A DNA stretch of 64,000 bases, taken from CAVQCT01 sp964371785. Its GTDB lineage: Bacteria > Zixibacteria > MSB-5A5 > GN15 > FEB-12. This document shows, in pieces, positions 17,697-27,570 of this stretch. Under the pieces are notes generated by a model that was given only the letters and a program-made list of their open reading frames with translations, ran no database searches and was not told the origin of the DNA. The first letter of the stretch is position 1. Each line of letters begins with the position of its first letter. The translations under genes and the position numbers were made by a program. The stretch is taken from NCBI GenBank assembly GCA_964371785.1, contig CAYJOL010000011.1:1-64000 (forward strand), written 5' to 3'.

Positions 17697-19940
17697 TTAT
17701 GGGCACGAAACCGGGTCAGGACCGTTGGAGAATGAGTACTCGACGAGATACACCAGATCACCGACATCGATAGAACCATCACCGTTAACGTCGGCCTCAT
17801 CCATGCACACCGGAGCCGGCCCGCCGCTGAAGGAGTATTCCACGAAGTAGACCAAATCGCCAATATCGATAGTGTTGTTTACGTCTCCATCGATATTCCC
17901 GCGTATTCCGACACAACAGCCACTGACCGCAACCTGGCCGGACGCAAAGGCCGGGTTGAAGGTGATGATCGTGCCGCTGTATTCAGGCAAATACGTCAGG
18001 TAACCATCGAGCAGAATCGGCGTGGATTGATCAGATGGCGCCGATGAGTCGATATGGAAGAAGAGTTTTACGAGCAATCCGCTCCCGGCGGCAAGTTCCG
18101 GCACAGATCCATTGGTAGAGCTCTGCAATCTGAGGGTGAATCGACGGTTGAAGGGGTCGTAATGCGCGAACCCATTGTTGGTGAAATAACTCGTGCGACA
18201 CCCGGCTGTCGACATCGAATCGAAAGTCAATGGCACCGTGCCGCCGTATTCAACCGGGATTCTAATGGTACCGGTCGGGAAGTTGGTGCGTCCGTACACT
18301 GATATGACCACTTGACTCCCTTTTTCCCCCAATACGGAATCAGCGATCATGGTGTCAGCGAATACGCAGATATAGTTGTCAATAGTGCGGCTGTATGCTT
18401 CAGCACCCGAGGTGATCCCGACGGTGACCGTGTGGGGTCCCGGAGCTGTGTAGGTATGCGACGGTGACTGCGTGTAAGCGGCGCCGCCGTCACCAAAGTC
18501 CCATGTCCAGCTATCGGCGGTGTACCGAGTGGTTGCCGAGAAATTCACGGGCAGGGGAGTCCAGCCGCTGGTTACATCCGCGGAAAATGTCAGGCCATTC
18601 TGATCGAAACCGTCCAGAATTGTCGTGCCGGTATTGTCCGGGTCAAGCCAATCCCGAAGACGAGTGTCGGTCGTGGTTCCGTGATTCCAAGATTGAGAGA
18701 ACTTGCCAAACCAGTCCGAGGTGATGCTGGTGCAGGATGCGTAGCCGCCATGGAGCTGTCCGACAACGTGGTGGTTCTGGTCAAATAGCGGTGAGCCGGA
18801 GGAACCCGGTTCGGTCGTGCCGTCGTTCCAACTGCCTACCCGCCAATGGGTCACGCCCGACGAAGCGAGGTAGTCAGTGGAGGTAAGCGGGTCATAATCG
18901 AATGAGATCTTCTTGATATCACCGGATGGATGATGAATACAGGTAGCCGAGGTCGGAGCGGCATCGACCGCTGACCATCCGGAATAGTAGACGTTGTAGG
19001 AATCCGGGGGCTGTTCGCTGAGTTGAAGGAGCGCGAAATCGGAGTAGGTGTTGGTGGCAAGAAGCGTGCAGCCGGAAACCGATTGATTGGTCGGGCCATC
19101 GATATTCGCGCACGTCGGACTCTCGTAATTGAAGATAAATACCCAGGTCGCCTCCCCTCCGAGACAATGATTCGCTGTCAGGAAATACGGTGTGAAATCC
19201 TGGCGAACGTTGTTTACCATTGCCCCAGTACACAACCGAAAACCTCCGCTTGTTGTTATCATGGCAACGGAGCGGATATCATCGGCCCACGGCAGTCCCT
19301 CCGGACAATGTACGTTGTTGTTGCACGAACCGGAACTTCCGAAATTGAGGACCTCTTTGGCCGCCTGCCGGTCAAAGAAAATATTCTTGTAGGCATGGAC
19401 TATTCGCGATACCCGCAGTTCGCCGGGATAATCGACATCGGCCGGAACATAGTATTCAAGGATTGAGACATCGCCTTTGACCGGCGCGGTGGCGAACTGG
19501 TTATAATCTTTATTGTTTTTGCTGGTGAACGCGCCGATCACCTGGCTATGGTCCTCAGTATAAATGAACAGCTTCGCGCCGTCGGGCAGACGGAAACGGT
19601 CGAATATCAGGTTGATGGAATAAGCTCCGGGGCACGATATTCGCAGTCGCCAGATTTTGCCGCCGTCGGGGAGTTTTTCCCATATGCCTGAATTGGCTAA
19701 ATCGTATTGAACATCGAACGGATAACCGAACCGGAACGGCACACCGAGTTTCTCATCCTGCTGGTCTTCGGCCAACAGGCTGGGTACATCGACCGATGGC
19801 ATCGTCACCGTCGGAGCGGCCGCTTTGGTTGGGTTCTCGAAGCTGATCGGCGTTCCGCCGTTACTAATCTGACTTCTTGAAGTAGTTGCGAGAACGGCAA
19901 CGAGAACAACGGTGAGCAGGAGTGTGCGGACTAATTTCAT
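17697..19940 (-). CDS. Secreted trypsin-like serine protease with PKD domain and dockerin-like tail
   Basis: The 747 residues begin with a signal peptide (1-23). The protease domain resembles the lysyl endopeptidase group of S1: His in 'FLTANHCLGG' (about 257), Asp in 'YSDFALLQL' (about 300) and Ser in 'PGSSGSPLFDQ' (about 382). A PKD domain follows (about 462-525, 'SWTWDFGDGG'), then a beta-sandwich (about 530-670) that could be cohesin-like. The C-terminal 'CCVGIRGN' leads into the dockerin-like double repeat. The protein is likely exported, cell-surface or extracellular. It is a separate unit from the ECF operon. Confidence 0.88.
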   Translation of the reverse strand: MKLVRTLLLTVVLVAVLATTSRSQISNGGTPISFENPTKAAAPTVTMPSVDVPSLLAEDQQDEKLGVPFRFGYPFDVQYDLANSGIWEKLPDGGKIWRLRISCPGAYSINLIFDRFRLPDGAKLFIYTEDHSQVIGAFTSKNNKDYNQFATAPVKGDVSILEYYVPADVDYPGELRVSRIVHAYKNIFFDRQAAKEVLNFGSSGSCNNNVHCPEGLPWADDIRSVAMITTSGGFRLCTGAMVNNVRQDFTPYFLTANHCLGGEATWVFIFNYESPTCANIDGPTNQSVSGCTLLATNTYSDFALLQLSEQPPDSYNVYYSGWSAVDAAPTSATCIHHPSGDIKKISFDYDPLTSTDYLASSGVTHWRVGSWNDGTTEPGSSGSPLFDQNHHVVGQLHGGYASCTSITSDWFGKFSQSWNHGTTTDTRLRDWLDPDNTGTTILDGFDQNGLTFSADVTSGWTPLPVNFSATTRYTADSWTWDFGDGGAAYTQSPSHTYTAPGPHTVTVGITSGAEAYSRTIDNYICVFADTMIADSVLGEKGSQVVISVYGRTNFPTGTIRIPVEYGGTVPLTFDSMSTAGCRTSYFTNNGFAHYDPFNRRFTLRLQSSTNGSVPELAAGSGLLVKLFFHIDSSAPSDQSTPILLDGYLTYLPEYSGTIITFNPAFASGQVAVSGCCVGIRGNIDGDVNNTIDIGDLVYFVEYSFSGGPAPVCMDEADVNGDGSIDVGDLVYLVEYSFSNGPDPVSCP

Positions 19941-20167
19941 TTTCCATCCATATATATATGAATCATTGCATCTAAATCAGCTTATCCACCTGGCGGTCGC
20001 AAGCGTGCATTGGCCATATCGGCACAGAAGTAATATGATTATTGATAAGATAAGTAAAATCTAAAAGTTGTCAATCAAAAGGGACATGCCTTGACACAAC
20101 TGGTGATTTTTTGAACCCGCTCGTCGGATTATCGAAAGAAAAGGCGTTTCCCCGGCTCCAAAACCGA

Positions 20168-20764
20168 CTAATAATAGGGGTTCGCTCCGGAGGCATGGTC
20201 GGTGGCGTCGATGACGTCCGTTACTTCCGGGATCATCGCCCGAATAGCCTTCTCAATTCCGTTCTTCAGGGTGACGTTGGCCGAAGCACAGCCCTGACAA
20301 CCGCCTCCCAGACGCAGGTACACTTTGGTTCCTTCGACATCTACCAGTTCAACCCGTCCTCCGTGCGAGGCAATGGCCGGATTGATCTCCTGTTCGAACA
20401 GCTCTTCAATCTGATGGCGGATCTTCTCCTCGGAAGGGAGCTTCTTCTGCACGTTCGGGTCTATGAGCTGTTTGCCGGACCGAATTTGCTCACGAATGGC
20501 CGTGCCAATTTGCTTGCCCATCGATGGCCACGTCTGCGTTGTATTCTTGGCAATTGTAAGCGTGCTGCCCGAAACCATCACCTGAGCTATGCCGCCGATA
20601 GCAAACAGCGCTTCCAGCAGCGGCGAACCTTCAGCCATTTCCCGGTCACGGCAAGTGAAGGAGCCGTTGGGAAACAGCGGGTGATCCACATGGAACTTGC
20701 AGACCTGAGGGTCGAGTGACGGTTCCCCGGTAATCTTGATCTGTTGTGTATCTTGAGACATCAT
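20168..20764 (-). CDS. Nfu/NifU-type Fe-S cluster carrier
   Basis: The 198 residues have an N-terminal Nfu_N-like domain ('FHVDHPLFPNGSFTC', 'SPLLEALFAIGGIAQVMVSG') and a C-terminal NifU domain with the cluster-binding 'GGGCQGCASANVTLKNGIE' around residues 154-172. The CXXC binds a labile [4Fe-4S] cluster passed to apo-proteins. An AAGGAG site lies 4 bases before ATG 20764; the next codon is also ATG (20761) and gives better spacing. It follows the Mrp gene by 16 bases, so the two Fe-S carriers form one operon. Confidence 0.92.
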   Translation of the reverse strand: MMSQDTQQIKITGEPSLDPQVCKFHVDHPLFPNGSFTCRDREMAEGSPLLEALFAIGGIAQVMVSGSTLTIAKNTTQTWPSMGKQIGTAIREQIRSGKQLIDPNVQKKLPSEEKIRHQIEELFEQEINPAIASHGGRVELVDVEGTKVYLRLGGGCQGCASANVTLKNGIEKAIRAMIPEVTDVIDATDHASGANPYY

Positions 20765-20780
20765 CGTACTCCTTCATCTA

Positions 20781-21932
20781 TCAGACTGAAAAAGAATCGT
20801 TCTTGCTGCTTTGCTCGCTGGCGCCCAACTCTTTAAGGTGCTGGAACGTGTAAATACCGGTGTTATGACCGTCGGAGAAATTGACCGCTACTCCGTAGCG
20901 GCCGACAGCGTTGACACCGCTGATCTTAATATCGAGAGGAACCTTTCTGGTGTCAAGAATTCGGTGTCCGGAATCTTCGTCGACACATGAAGCACAGGCG
21001 CAGTTTACGCGAAGATTATAGGGGGTGTAATCGAAATGCATGCCGTTTTCCCAGCTCATGTGCAGATTACCTTCGGGTGTCATGTGAATATCCCGGGGTT
21101 CGATTTCTTTAATAGCGGCGCTGATCGTCCCAACACTCTTGGTGACCGCCGAGGCGACACTCATGAAAGCCTCGCCGGCGGCAGAACTTTTCCCGTTGGC
21201 GAGAAGAGGAACACCGTCGTCACCACTCATCATGATTTCCGGATCGAGCGGAATAGCGCCAAGGTAGGGGACGCCGAGTTTTGCGGCCATCTGCATGCCG
21301 CCACCCTCTTTGAATACCGCTGTCTCCTTGCCGCAGTGCTTGCACGTAAATCCGCTCATATTCTCAATTATGCCAACTATCGGAACATTCACCTGCTCAA
21401 ACATCTTCAGGCCTTTGCGAGCCACACCGAGCGCCACTTGCTGGGGCGTGGTGACAATTATCGCCCCGGACAGCTTCGCCTGCTGGGCAATCGTCAACTG
21501 AACATCGCCGGTACCCGGAGGCAGGTCGATAAGCAGATAATCCAACTTGCCCCAGATGACCGAGCTTATAAACTGGTGAATCATTTTCATGGCGATCGGA
21601 GCGCGCCAGATCACCGGCGTCTCATCGTCGACCAACAAGCCCATCGAGATGAAGTCGATACCATGCTTGTTAATAGGGCGAAGCTGATTCCCTTCGATTC
21701 CAGGCCGGCTGTTTGATGAGCCCAGCATGCCGGGTTGGCTTGGGCCGTATATGTCGGCATCCATTAGTCCGACTGACGCTCCCATCCGTTTGAGGGCAAC
21801 GGCCAGATTTGTCGAAACCGTGGACTTGCCGACACCGCCTTTGCCGCTGGCGACCGCGATTATGTGTTCTATCCCGGCCAAGCCCTGGTGGTCGGTACCG
21901 GAAAAAGGTGACTGTTGTTTGCTGGTAGACAT
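20781..21932 (-). CDS. mrp: Mrp/ApbC-type Fe-S carrier ATPase fused to a DUF971 domain
   Basis: Residues about 22-270 are an Mrp/NBP35 P-loop ATPase: deviant Walker A 'SGKGGVGKST', 'MDADIYGPSQPGMLG', 'LIDLPPGTGDVQLT', and 'CKHCGKET' with the CXXC that bridges a cluster between protomers. Residues about 280-370 ('HMSWENGMHFDYTPYNLRVN', 'YGVAVNFSDGHNTGIYTFQ') match the DUF971 / GBBH-like N-terminal domain. The usual N-terminal MIP18-like domain is missing. It is co-transcribed with the Nfu gene. An AAGGAAAA site precedes the start. Confidence 0.92.
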   Translation of the reverse strand: MSTSKQQSPFSGTDHQGLAGIEHIIAVASGKGGVGKSTVSTNLAVALKRMGASVGLMDADIYGPSQPGMLGSSNSRPGIEGNQLRPINKHGIDFISMGLLVDDETPVIWRAPIAMKMIHQFISSVIWGKLDYLLIDLPPGTGDVQLTIAQQAKLSGAIIVTTPQQVALGVARKGLKMFEQVNVPIVGIIENMSGFTCKHCGKETAVFKEGGGMQMAAKLGVPYLGAIPLDPEIMMSGDDGVPLLANGKSSAAGEAFMSVASAVTKSVGTISAAIKEIEPRDIHMTPEGNLHMSWENGMHFDYTPYNLRVNCACASCVDEDSGHRILDTRKVPLDIKISGVNAVGRYGVAVNFSDGHNTGIYTFQHLKELGASEQSSKNDSFSV

Positions 21933-22166
21933 TATCTTTTCCTTAATTCATCATTCTACTTTGTCAGCCCAGCCGAGCATTCATACCTAGGCCGTGGCTA
22001 AGGATTTACGAACCAAAACTCATATCCGCTAACACTTATGAAACCCAAATCAGGGGCGAGTGTTCGGAGACGGACTGCATTGGTCCTGTTTACTGCGCAT
22101 TTTGTTACACAATATGCTAAGATAACAAAGACTTTGGGGCACACAATGACAAAAGTCAAGATTCTC

Positions 22167-23315
22167 TCAGGAGGTCGGGCCGGCTGCGGCAAAGACCCGC
22201 ATGAAATTGTCTCCCAGTATCTTACTAATATCCGACCGACTGTACCCACGACGTCCAAGCTCCAGCGTTATCGCCGGCAGACGTGAACAGTCTTCCAAGC
22301 CTCGTGGTGCCACCAGGATGCCGTCGTAATCTGAACCCAAACCGACATAATCCGGACCAACCAGATTGACAATGTAATCTATGTGATCCACCACGCGAGA
22401 GACATCCGGAAGATATGGCTGCATTTGTTCCTGCCAAGCCTCAAAAGCCGGTTTCAGGGGTGCCATTTCTCGCGCCATATCTGATTCGGGCATTTCGGAG
22501 ATGAAAAGTTCATCGATCTTTGTGAAAGCTTCCGCAAATTGGGGAGAATTGTGAGAGTGAGCCTTGAATTCTTCGGAAAGAAATTCCGGGCAGAAGTTGA
22601 TGCCGATCATACCACCCGTGGCGGCAATTGCCTTTATCTGATCATCAGTAAGATTCCGGTCATGAGCGCAAAGCGCATGCACGCAAGAATGCGAGGCAAT
22701 GACCGGGTGGCGTGATACCTTCAACACCTGTTCAACAGCCGCGACCGAGATATGAGAGACATCGACCATCATACCGAGTCGGTTCATTTCCCGAATTACA
22801 TCGCGGCCGAAATCGCTCAAACCGTGAAACCGGGGGGAGGGATCCGCTGAGGAAATACACCAGTCGTGCGAGCTCGTATGACTCAGCGTCATGTATCGTA
22901 CGCCGAGGTCAAAAAAGCGTCGGAGATTGTCCAGCGAATTATCTATGGCTAATCCGTTTTCGATCCCTATGAAAATAGCCAGTCGGCCGTCGGCCATGAT
23001 TGCTTTCGCATGTTCGGCCGATAGACAAACCTCGACCTTATCGGCATGAGCCCGGGATTCGGCATTGATTAGAGCGATGTTGCGTTCCGCCCGTTCATGC
23101 GCTTCCCGACCTGAGAGGTGCGAATTCAGGAAGATGGCAAAGACCTGGAGATTTACACCACCTTCGCTAAGGCGCGGAAGGTCGATGTGGTAATTGTCGT
23201 GCCGGGCGAACAGATCATAGCCTCGTCGCATCTGCAAAACGGTGTCGCAGTGAAGGTCTGCAACGGTGGCCCGATTATGAAACTCCAGCAGACTGGTGTC
23301 CGATCGATCTGACAT
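22167..23315 (-). CDS. Membrane dipeptidase (peptidase M19)
   Basis: The 382 residues match the renal-dipeptidase family: 'VADLHCDTVLQMRRG' near the N-terminus (metal ligands His and Asp), 'VDVSHIS', 'ASHSCVHAL' and 'VGLGSDYDGI' near the end. These are zinc enzymes that cleave dipeptides, including D-amino-acid-containing ones. No signal peptide is evident, so it may be cytoplasmic. An AAGGAAAG site precedes ATG 23315. It is divergent from the permease gene at 23506. Confidence 0.9.
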   Translation of the reverse strand: MSDRSDTSLLEFHNRATVADLHCDTVLQMRRGYDLFARHDNYHIDLPRLSEGGVNLQVFAIFLNSHLSGREAHERAERNIALINAESRAHADKVEVCLSAEHAKAIMADGRLAIFIGIENGLAIDNSLDNLRRFFDLGVRYMTLSHTSSHDWCISSADPSPRFHGLSDFGRDVIREMNRLGMMVDVSHISVAAVEQVLKVSRHPVIASHSCVHALCAHDRNLTDDQIKAIAATGGMIGINFCPEFLSEEFKAHSHNSPQFAEAFTKIDELFISEMPESDMAREMAPLKPAFEAWQEQMQPYLPDVSRVVDHIDYIVNLVGPDYVGLGSDYDGILVAPRGLEDCSRLPAITLELGRRGYSRSDISKILGDNFMRVFAAAGPTS

Positions 23316-23505
23316 ATACTTTCCTTATACTGGTTGTGAGGATATACGAGGATTTCCGGCCTCACGCCAGCACAAAGAGGCAAAACTGCAAATAATAGCC
23401 GGCCCGTGATGTTCGGATGCAGGGGAGACAACCGTTTTACATAAAGGCTGACAAAAGTGTTTTGACGCTGTAGATTGCAGGTCTGAAAGTGCAGGGACAC
23501 AACTG

Positions 23506-24816
23506 ATGACCAACTGGCTCAGGCGATATTTTCATTTCGCTCAACTTCAGACCGATTTCAAACACGAGGCGATCGGGGGGGTGACGACATTTGTCACAAT
23601 GTCGTATATTATCATAGTTAATCCGAAGATTCTGGAAGCTGCGGGATTTCCGTTCGGAGCGTCGATGGTCGCCACTGTGTTGACAGCGTTCATCGGAACC
23701 CTCGTCATGGGCGTCTATGCCCGGCGGCCGTTCGCCATTGCTCCCTACATGGGCGAGAATGCTTTCATAGCATACACTGTCGTCAAAGTGCTCGGGTACA
23801 GCTGGCAAACGGCGCTCGGGGCCATATTTCTTGGCGGTATACTCTTTACTATCGTGAGCGCGTTGAAGATTCGCACCTGGCTGGCGACCTCGATTCCCAA
23901 ATCCCTCAAGATATCATTTGCCGTTGGCATCGGCCTCTTTCTCGCTTTTATCGGGATGAACGAGACCGGAATTGTCACCGTTGGTGTCGAGGGTGCGCCC
24001 GTACATGTCGGTGACCTAGGACAGACAAATATACTCCTGGCGGTCGGCTGTTTTCTGCTTATCAGCCTCTTGATGATTCGAAAGGTCAGGGGAGCCCTGC
24101 TACTGGGAATCCTGACGGCGACTTTCGGGTCGTTCTTTCTTGGAGTGGCCCAGCCACCGCAGGCGTGGATCAGTTCACCGCCATCGCTGGCGCCGATATT
24201 CCTCAAGCTCGACATATCCGGAGCGCTCACCTGGGGTTTTATGTCGGTAATACTCACGGTGTTCGTGATGGATTTCGTTGATACTACCGGCACGCTACTT
24301 GGACTGGCTTACAAATCAGGTTTCCTGGATGAGACCGGGAATCTGCCGGAGATGGAGAAGCCGATGTTGTGTGATTCGGGTGCGACCGTCCTCGCGGCCC
24401 TGTTAGGCACCTCAACCGCAGGCGTGTTTATCGAATCGGCAGCGGGTATTGAGGCCGGCGGACGATCCGGCTTCAGCGCGATAGTAACCTCGATTCTGTT
24501 TCTACTGGCCTTGTTCTTTTCGCCGTTTCTGACGGTAGTGCCTCCTGCCGCTTATGGTCCGGCGTTGATAGTTGTTGGTCTGCTCATGATGACGACCATA
24601 ACCGAACTTGATTTTGCAGATCTCACGGAGGCGATACCGGCCTTCGCCGTGATTGTGCTCATGAGTTTCACTTACAACCTTGGAGTTGGTGTGACAGGGG
24701 GATTCGTGGCCTATCCCCTTATGAAGCTGTTTGCCGGACGACTAAGAGAAGTGAAACCCGGTATGTGGTTTTTGGCGGCCATATCTTTGCTGTTTTTCAT
24801 CTTCTATCCATATTGA
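23506..24816 (+). CDS. NCS2-family purine permease (AzgA-like)
   Basis: The 436-residue protein is strongly hydrophobic with about 12-14 membrane segments. 'GGVTTFVTMSYIIIVNP' near the N-terminus and 'APYMGENAFIAYTVV' are typical of the AzgA/GhxP group of hypoxanthine-guanine-adenine proton symporters. 'VDTTGTLLG' and 'TSTAGVFIESAAGIEAGGRS' are the conserved transport-core motifs. It is likely an inner-membrane importer of purine bases. It is a single gene, divergent from the dipeptidase. Confidence 0.92.
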   Translation: MTNWLRRYFHFAQLQTDFKHEAIGGVTTFVTMSYIIIVNPKILEAAGFPFGASMVATVLTAFIGTLVMGVYARRPFAIAPYMGENAFIAYTVVKVLGYSWQTALGAIFLGGILFTIVSALKIRTWLATSIPKSLKISFAVGIGLFLAFIGMNETGIVTVGVEGAPVHVGDLGQTNILLAVGCFLLISLLMIRKVRGALLLGILTATFGSFFLGVAQPPQAWISSPPSLAPIFLKLDISGALTWGFMSVILTVFVMDFVDTTGTLLGLAYKSGFLDETGNLPEMEKPMLCDSGATVLAALLGTSTAGVFIESAAGIEAGGRSGFSAIVTSILFLLALFFSPFLTVVPPAAYGPALIVVGLLMMTTITELDFADLTEAIPAFAVIVLMSFTYNLGVGVTGGFVAYPLMKLFAGRLREVKPGMWFLAAISLLFFIFYPY

Positions 24817-24972
24817 ACCAGCGCGTCCGTGATGTCCGTGCCCGTTGCGCTAAGCTGAACGAGCGGCACGGCATACAGATTATGATTGAATCTGCGGGCA
24901 CCCGCCGGTATATTTCGATGTTCGGCAAGGACAGAAGACAAGATGTTCATGTCGGTTAGGAGTCTGACATAA

Positions 24973-25689
24973 ATGAGTCGTCCACGATACTCAGTTGTCA
25001 TACCCGTAAAGGATGAAAAGGGAAATATAGCGCCACTCGTCGGCGAGATTGCGGCTGTCCTGGGCGATAAGCGGGAACAGGTTGAAGTGATATTTGTCGA
25101 CGACGGTTCTGTCGACGGTACGCTGGAAGAGATCAAACGGGTCGCCCGCGATTATGCCATCGTGCGCTGGCTTTCGTTTGAGGGACATGCCGGGCAGACG
25201 GCGGCGTTCGATGCCGGACTGCGCGATGCCGAAGGGGACTTGCTGGTTATGATGGACGGCGATCTGCAAAATGATCCACAGGATATACCAAATATGGCGG
25301 CTAAAATCCCTCAAGCGGACATTGTCTGCGGGTACCGTGCGACAAGACATGACTCCTGGGTACGACGGGTATCGAGCAAAGTCGCCAATGGCGTTCGTAA
25401 TCGCCTGACGCACGAGGATATCATTGATGTCGGTTGTTCACTCAAAGTCATGCGCCGAGAGTGCATACAACAAGTGAAGCTATATCACGGCATGCACCGG
25501 TTTTTCCCCACGCTGGTCAAGCTCAACGGTTATTCGATAATCCAGGTGCCGGTCAATCATCGTCCGCGCACGCATGGCATTACCAAGTATGGAATCTCGA
25601 ATCGCTTATGGAAGGGAATCGCCGATCTGTTTGCCGTGCGCTGGATGCAGCGGCGTTACCTCAGGTATCGAATCAAAGAGAAGGGTTGA
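24973..25689 (+). CDS. Family 2 glycosyltransferase (DPM1/ArnC-like)
   Basis: The 238 residues open 'YSVVIPVKDEKGNIAPLV', followed by 'VIFVDDGSVDGT' and 'LLVMMDGDLQNDPQDIP', the nucleotide-sugar and metal-binding DxD region of GT2 enzymes. The C-terminus lacks transmembrane helices, as in DPM1. Such enzymes transfer a sugar from a nucleotide donor to polyprenyl phosphate at the inner face of the membrane. An AGGAG site precedes ATG. The next two genes, LABN and GT39, fit a pathway in which the lipid-linked sugar is used outside. Confidence 0.92.
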   Translation: MSRPRYSVVIPVKDEKGNIAPLVGEIAAVLGDKREQVEVIFVDDGSVDGTLEEIKRVARDYAIVRWLSFEGHAGQTAAFDAGLRDAEGDLLVMMDGDLQNDPQDIPNMAAKIPQADIVCGYRATRHDSWVRRVSSKVANGVRNRLTHEDIIDVGCSLKVMRRECIQQVKLYHGMHRFFPTLVKLNGYSIIQVPVNHRPRTHGITKYGISNRLWKGIADLFAVRWMQRRYLRYRIKEKG

Positions 25690-25690
25690 T

Positions 25691-25963
25691 ATGCGTACGT
25701 TCTGGCTGGTGATCGGATTCACGGGACAGTTCGTTTTCAGTGCCCGGTTTCTCTGGCAGTGGCTGGCCTCGGAGAAAGCGAAGAAGAGCGTAGTACCGAT
25801 TGAATTTTGGTGGCTGAGTATTGCCGGAGCGGCGTTGCTTTTGATATATGCTGTTTACCGGAAAGATCCTGTCTTTATAGTCGGCCAGTCGTTCGGGTTT
25901 CTGGTCTACTCGCGCAACTTGTATTTTATCTCGCGTGAGCGGAGGCAGGCTCACCAGCAGTAG
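25691..25963 (+). CDS. LABN-domain small membrane protein
   Basis: The 90-residue protein begins 'MRTFWLVIGFTGQFVFSARF' and has three short membrane segments. The family is named after the N-terminal region of some lipid-A-disaccharide synthases ('FLWQWLASEKAKKSVVPIEF'). It has no catalytic domain. It starts 1 base after the stop of the GT2 gene, so an in-frame extension upstream into GT2 is not real. Lone LABN proteins between GT2 and GT39 genes are probably membrane accessories or flippases for the lipid-linked sugar. Confidence 0.88.
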   Translation: MRTFWLVIGFTGQFVFSARFLWQWLASEKAKKSVVPIEFWWLSIAGAALLLIYAVYRKDPVFIVGQSFGFLVYSRNLYFISRERRQAHQQ

Positions 25964-26012
25964 TCGGACGGAAATCTGGTCAAGTGAGCCTTTGGGATCG
26001 AGGCGTACTCAA

Positions 26013-27458
26013 GTGACTGTGGAATCAAATACCGACCGGGAATCCAAAATTCCTGAATGGGCCAGGCTCCTGGTTTGGAGCGCTCTTTTGGCGCTGCCTT
26101 TTCTCGGGCTGAGGCCGCTCTGGCTTCCCGATGACGGCCGGTATGCCGAAGTTGCGCGGGAGATGGTCACCACCGGTGATTGGATCACTCCGCAACTTAA
26201 CTCCATTCCCCACTACACCAAACCGCCCATAAGCTACTGGGTGAGTGCGGTCGGAATTCTGCTCTTCGGCAGGAATGAATTTGCCGTGCGCCTGGCCGTG
26301 GCGCTCCCTTTTATCGGGTGTGTGCTTCTGACCTATCTGCTGGTGGCTGAATTCAGGGATAAGAAAACAGGATTTGTCGCGGGACTGATATTCATGACCT
26401 CGCCCATTCCATTCATTGCCGCCAATATCATCACGCCCGATATGATGCTCACGTTTTTCGAGATGGGTGCTATCTACTTCATCTGGCGATGGCATCGGCG
26501 GGAGCAAAGATCGGTCCTTAGCATTGTGGCGGCGTATGCATTTCTTGGACTGACGTTCATGACCAAGGGTCCGGTCGGATTGTTGATTCCGTTCTTAGCT
26601 TTCTTGGGCTATGCCGCGTACACCGGAGAGTGGCGCATCCTTCGTGCGTTCACGTCGACCCGCGGCTGGCTCGTCTTCCTGTTGATAGGATTTCCCTGGT
26701 ACATTGTGCTGGTTGTCAGACACCCGGAACTGGTCGATTACTTCCTTGGCCGGGAGCTGGCCGACCGCATGTTCACGACAGTTCATCATCGGAACAACAG
26801 CTTTCTCATATACCCGGCCGTCCTGTTAGGCGGTCTGCTTCCATGGACTATATCTTTCGTCAAGGGATGGCGGAACGCATATCCGCTGAAAAAGCTGAGG
26901 GAAAGAAAGATTGAACCGTATCACGCTTTCATGTTAAGTTGGATATTGTTGCCGCTCATCTTTTTCAGCCTCGTGCGCTCCAGGCTCCCGCTATACGTGC
27001 TCCTGTTGTTTGTACCCATGGCAATACTCGCGGCGGATTATCTGAGCGGTACGCAGGTGGAAAGCCACGTAAGACAGATTCGTAAGGCGGTTCGCGCAGC
27101 TTTACTCATGTCGGTTATCCTGGTCGGACTCCAGGTCGGTGCCTCATATTACACTTCGTTGGAGAACCTGTACCCGCTCGTGGAACAAATACGCTCGGCT
27201 GGACCAGAACATCCGGTAATTTACTCGAATCGATCTGACCTTTACTCAGTGAACTTCTATCTCAATGCACCAATAACTGTAACCAGCAACTACCAGCAGT
27301 TTCTGCGTAGCAGCAGGCCCGCATATTATATTCTGGACAGAAAAGGAACACAGGAGGACTTGCCGGACGATCTTCGGGGACTTCCGGTTCTGAAACATCA
27401 CTTCAACTTCTGGCTATTTTCCAATCGACCGATTCTCTCGACTGAAGGCAATCAATGA
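26013..27458 (+). CDS. GT39-type (ArnT-like) membrane glycosyltransferase
   Basis: From GTG 26013, which has a GAGG site 9 bases upstream, the protein has 481 residues. Another GTG at 25935 gives a 29-base overlap with the LABN gene and has no visible binding site. 'LWLPDDGRYAEVAREMVTTG' is the periplasmic loop with catalytic acid seen in ArnT and protein mannosyltransferases. Ten or more hydrophobic segments follow, then a short soluble end. It is expected to use a polyprenyl-phosphate sugar on the periplasmic side to modify lipid A, a polymer or protein. The acceptor is unknown. Confidence 0.88.
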   Translation: MTVESNTDRESKIPEWARLLVWSALLALPFLGLRPLWLPDDGRYAEVAREMVTTGDWITPQLNSIPHYTKPPISYWVSAVGILLFGRNEFAVRLAVALPFIGCVLLTYLLVAEFRDKKTGFVAGLIFMTSPIPFIAANIITPDMMLTFFEMGAIYFIWRWHRREQRSVLSIVAAYAFLGLTFMTKGPVGLLIPFLAFLGYAAYTGEWRILRAFTSTRGWLVFLLIGFPWYIVLVVRHPELVDYFLGRELADRMFTTVHHRNNSFLIYPAVLLGGLLPWTISFVKGWRNAYPLKKLRERKIEPYHAFMLSWILLPLIFFSLVRSRLPLYVLLLFVPMAILAADYLSGTQVESHVRQIRKAVRAALLMSVILVGLQVGASYYTSLENLYPLVEQIRSAGPEHPVIYSNRSDLYSVNFYLNAPITVTSNYQQFLRSSRPAYYILDRKGTQEDLPDDLRGLPVLKHHFNFWLFSNRPILSTEGNQ

Positions 27459-27570
27459 AACGAACCTGCCACTTGCTTGCCGGAGCGGGTCGGTCTATAT
27501 TACCCGAATGACGCCAAATGCATAACATGGTCCGGTACCCTATCGTGTATCACCGGACAAAGTGAGAGCA

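Noticed and set aside
24813..24959. Open frame after the permease gene reading 'LNQRVRDVRARCAKLNERHG'
   Set aside because: The codon use looks coding, but there is only a TTG start overlapping the permease stop, no ribosome binding site and no recognised family. It could be a decayed fragment; not enough for a gene call.
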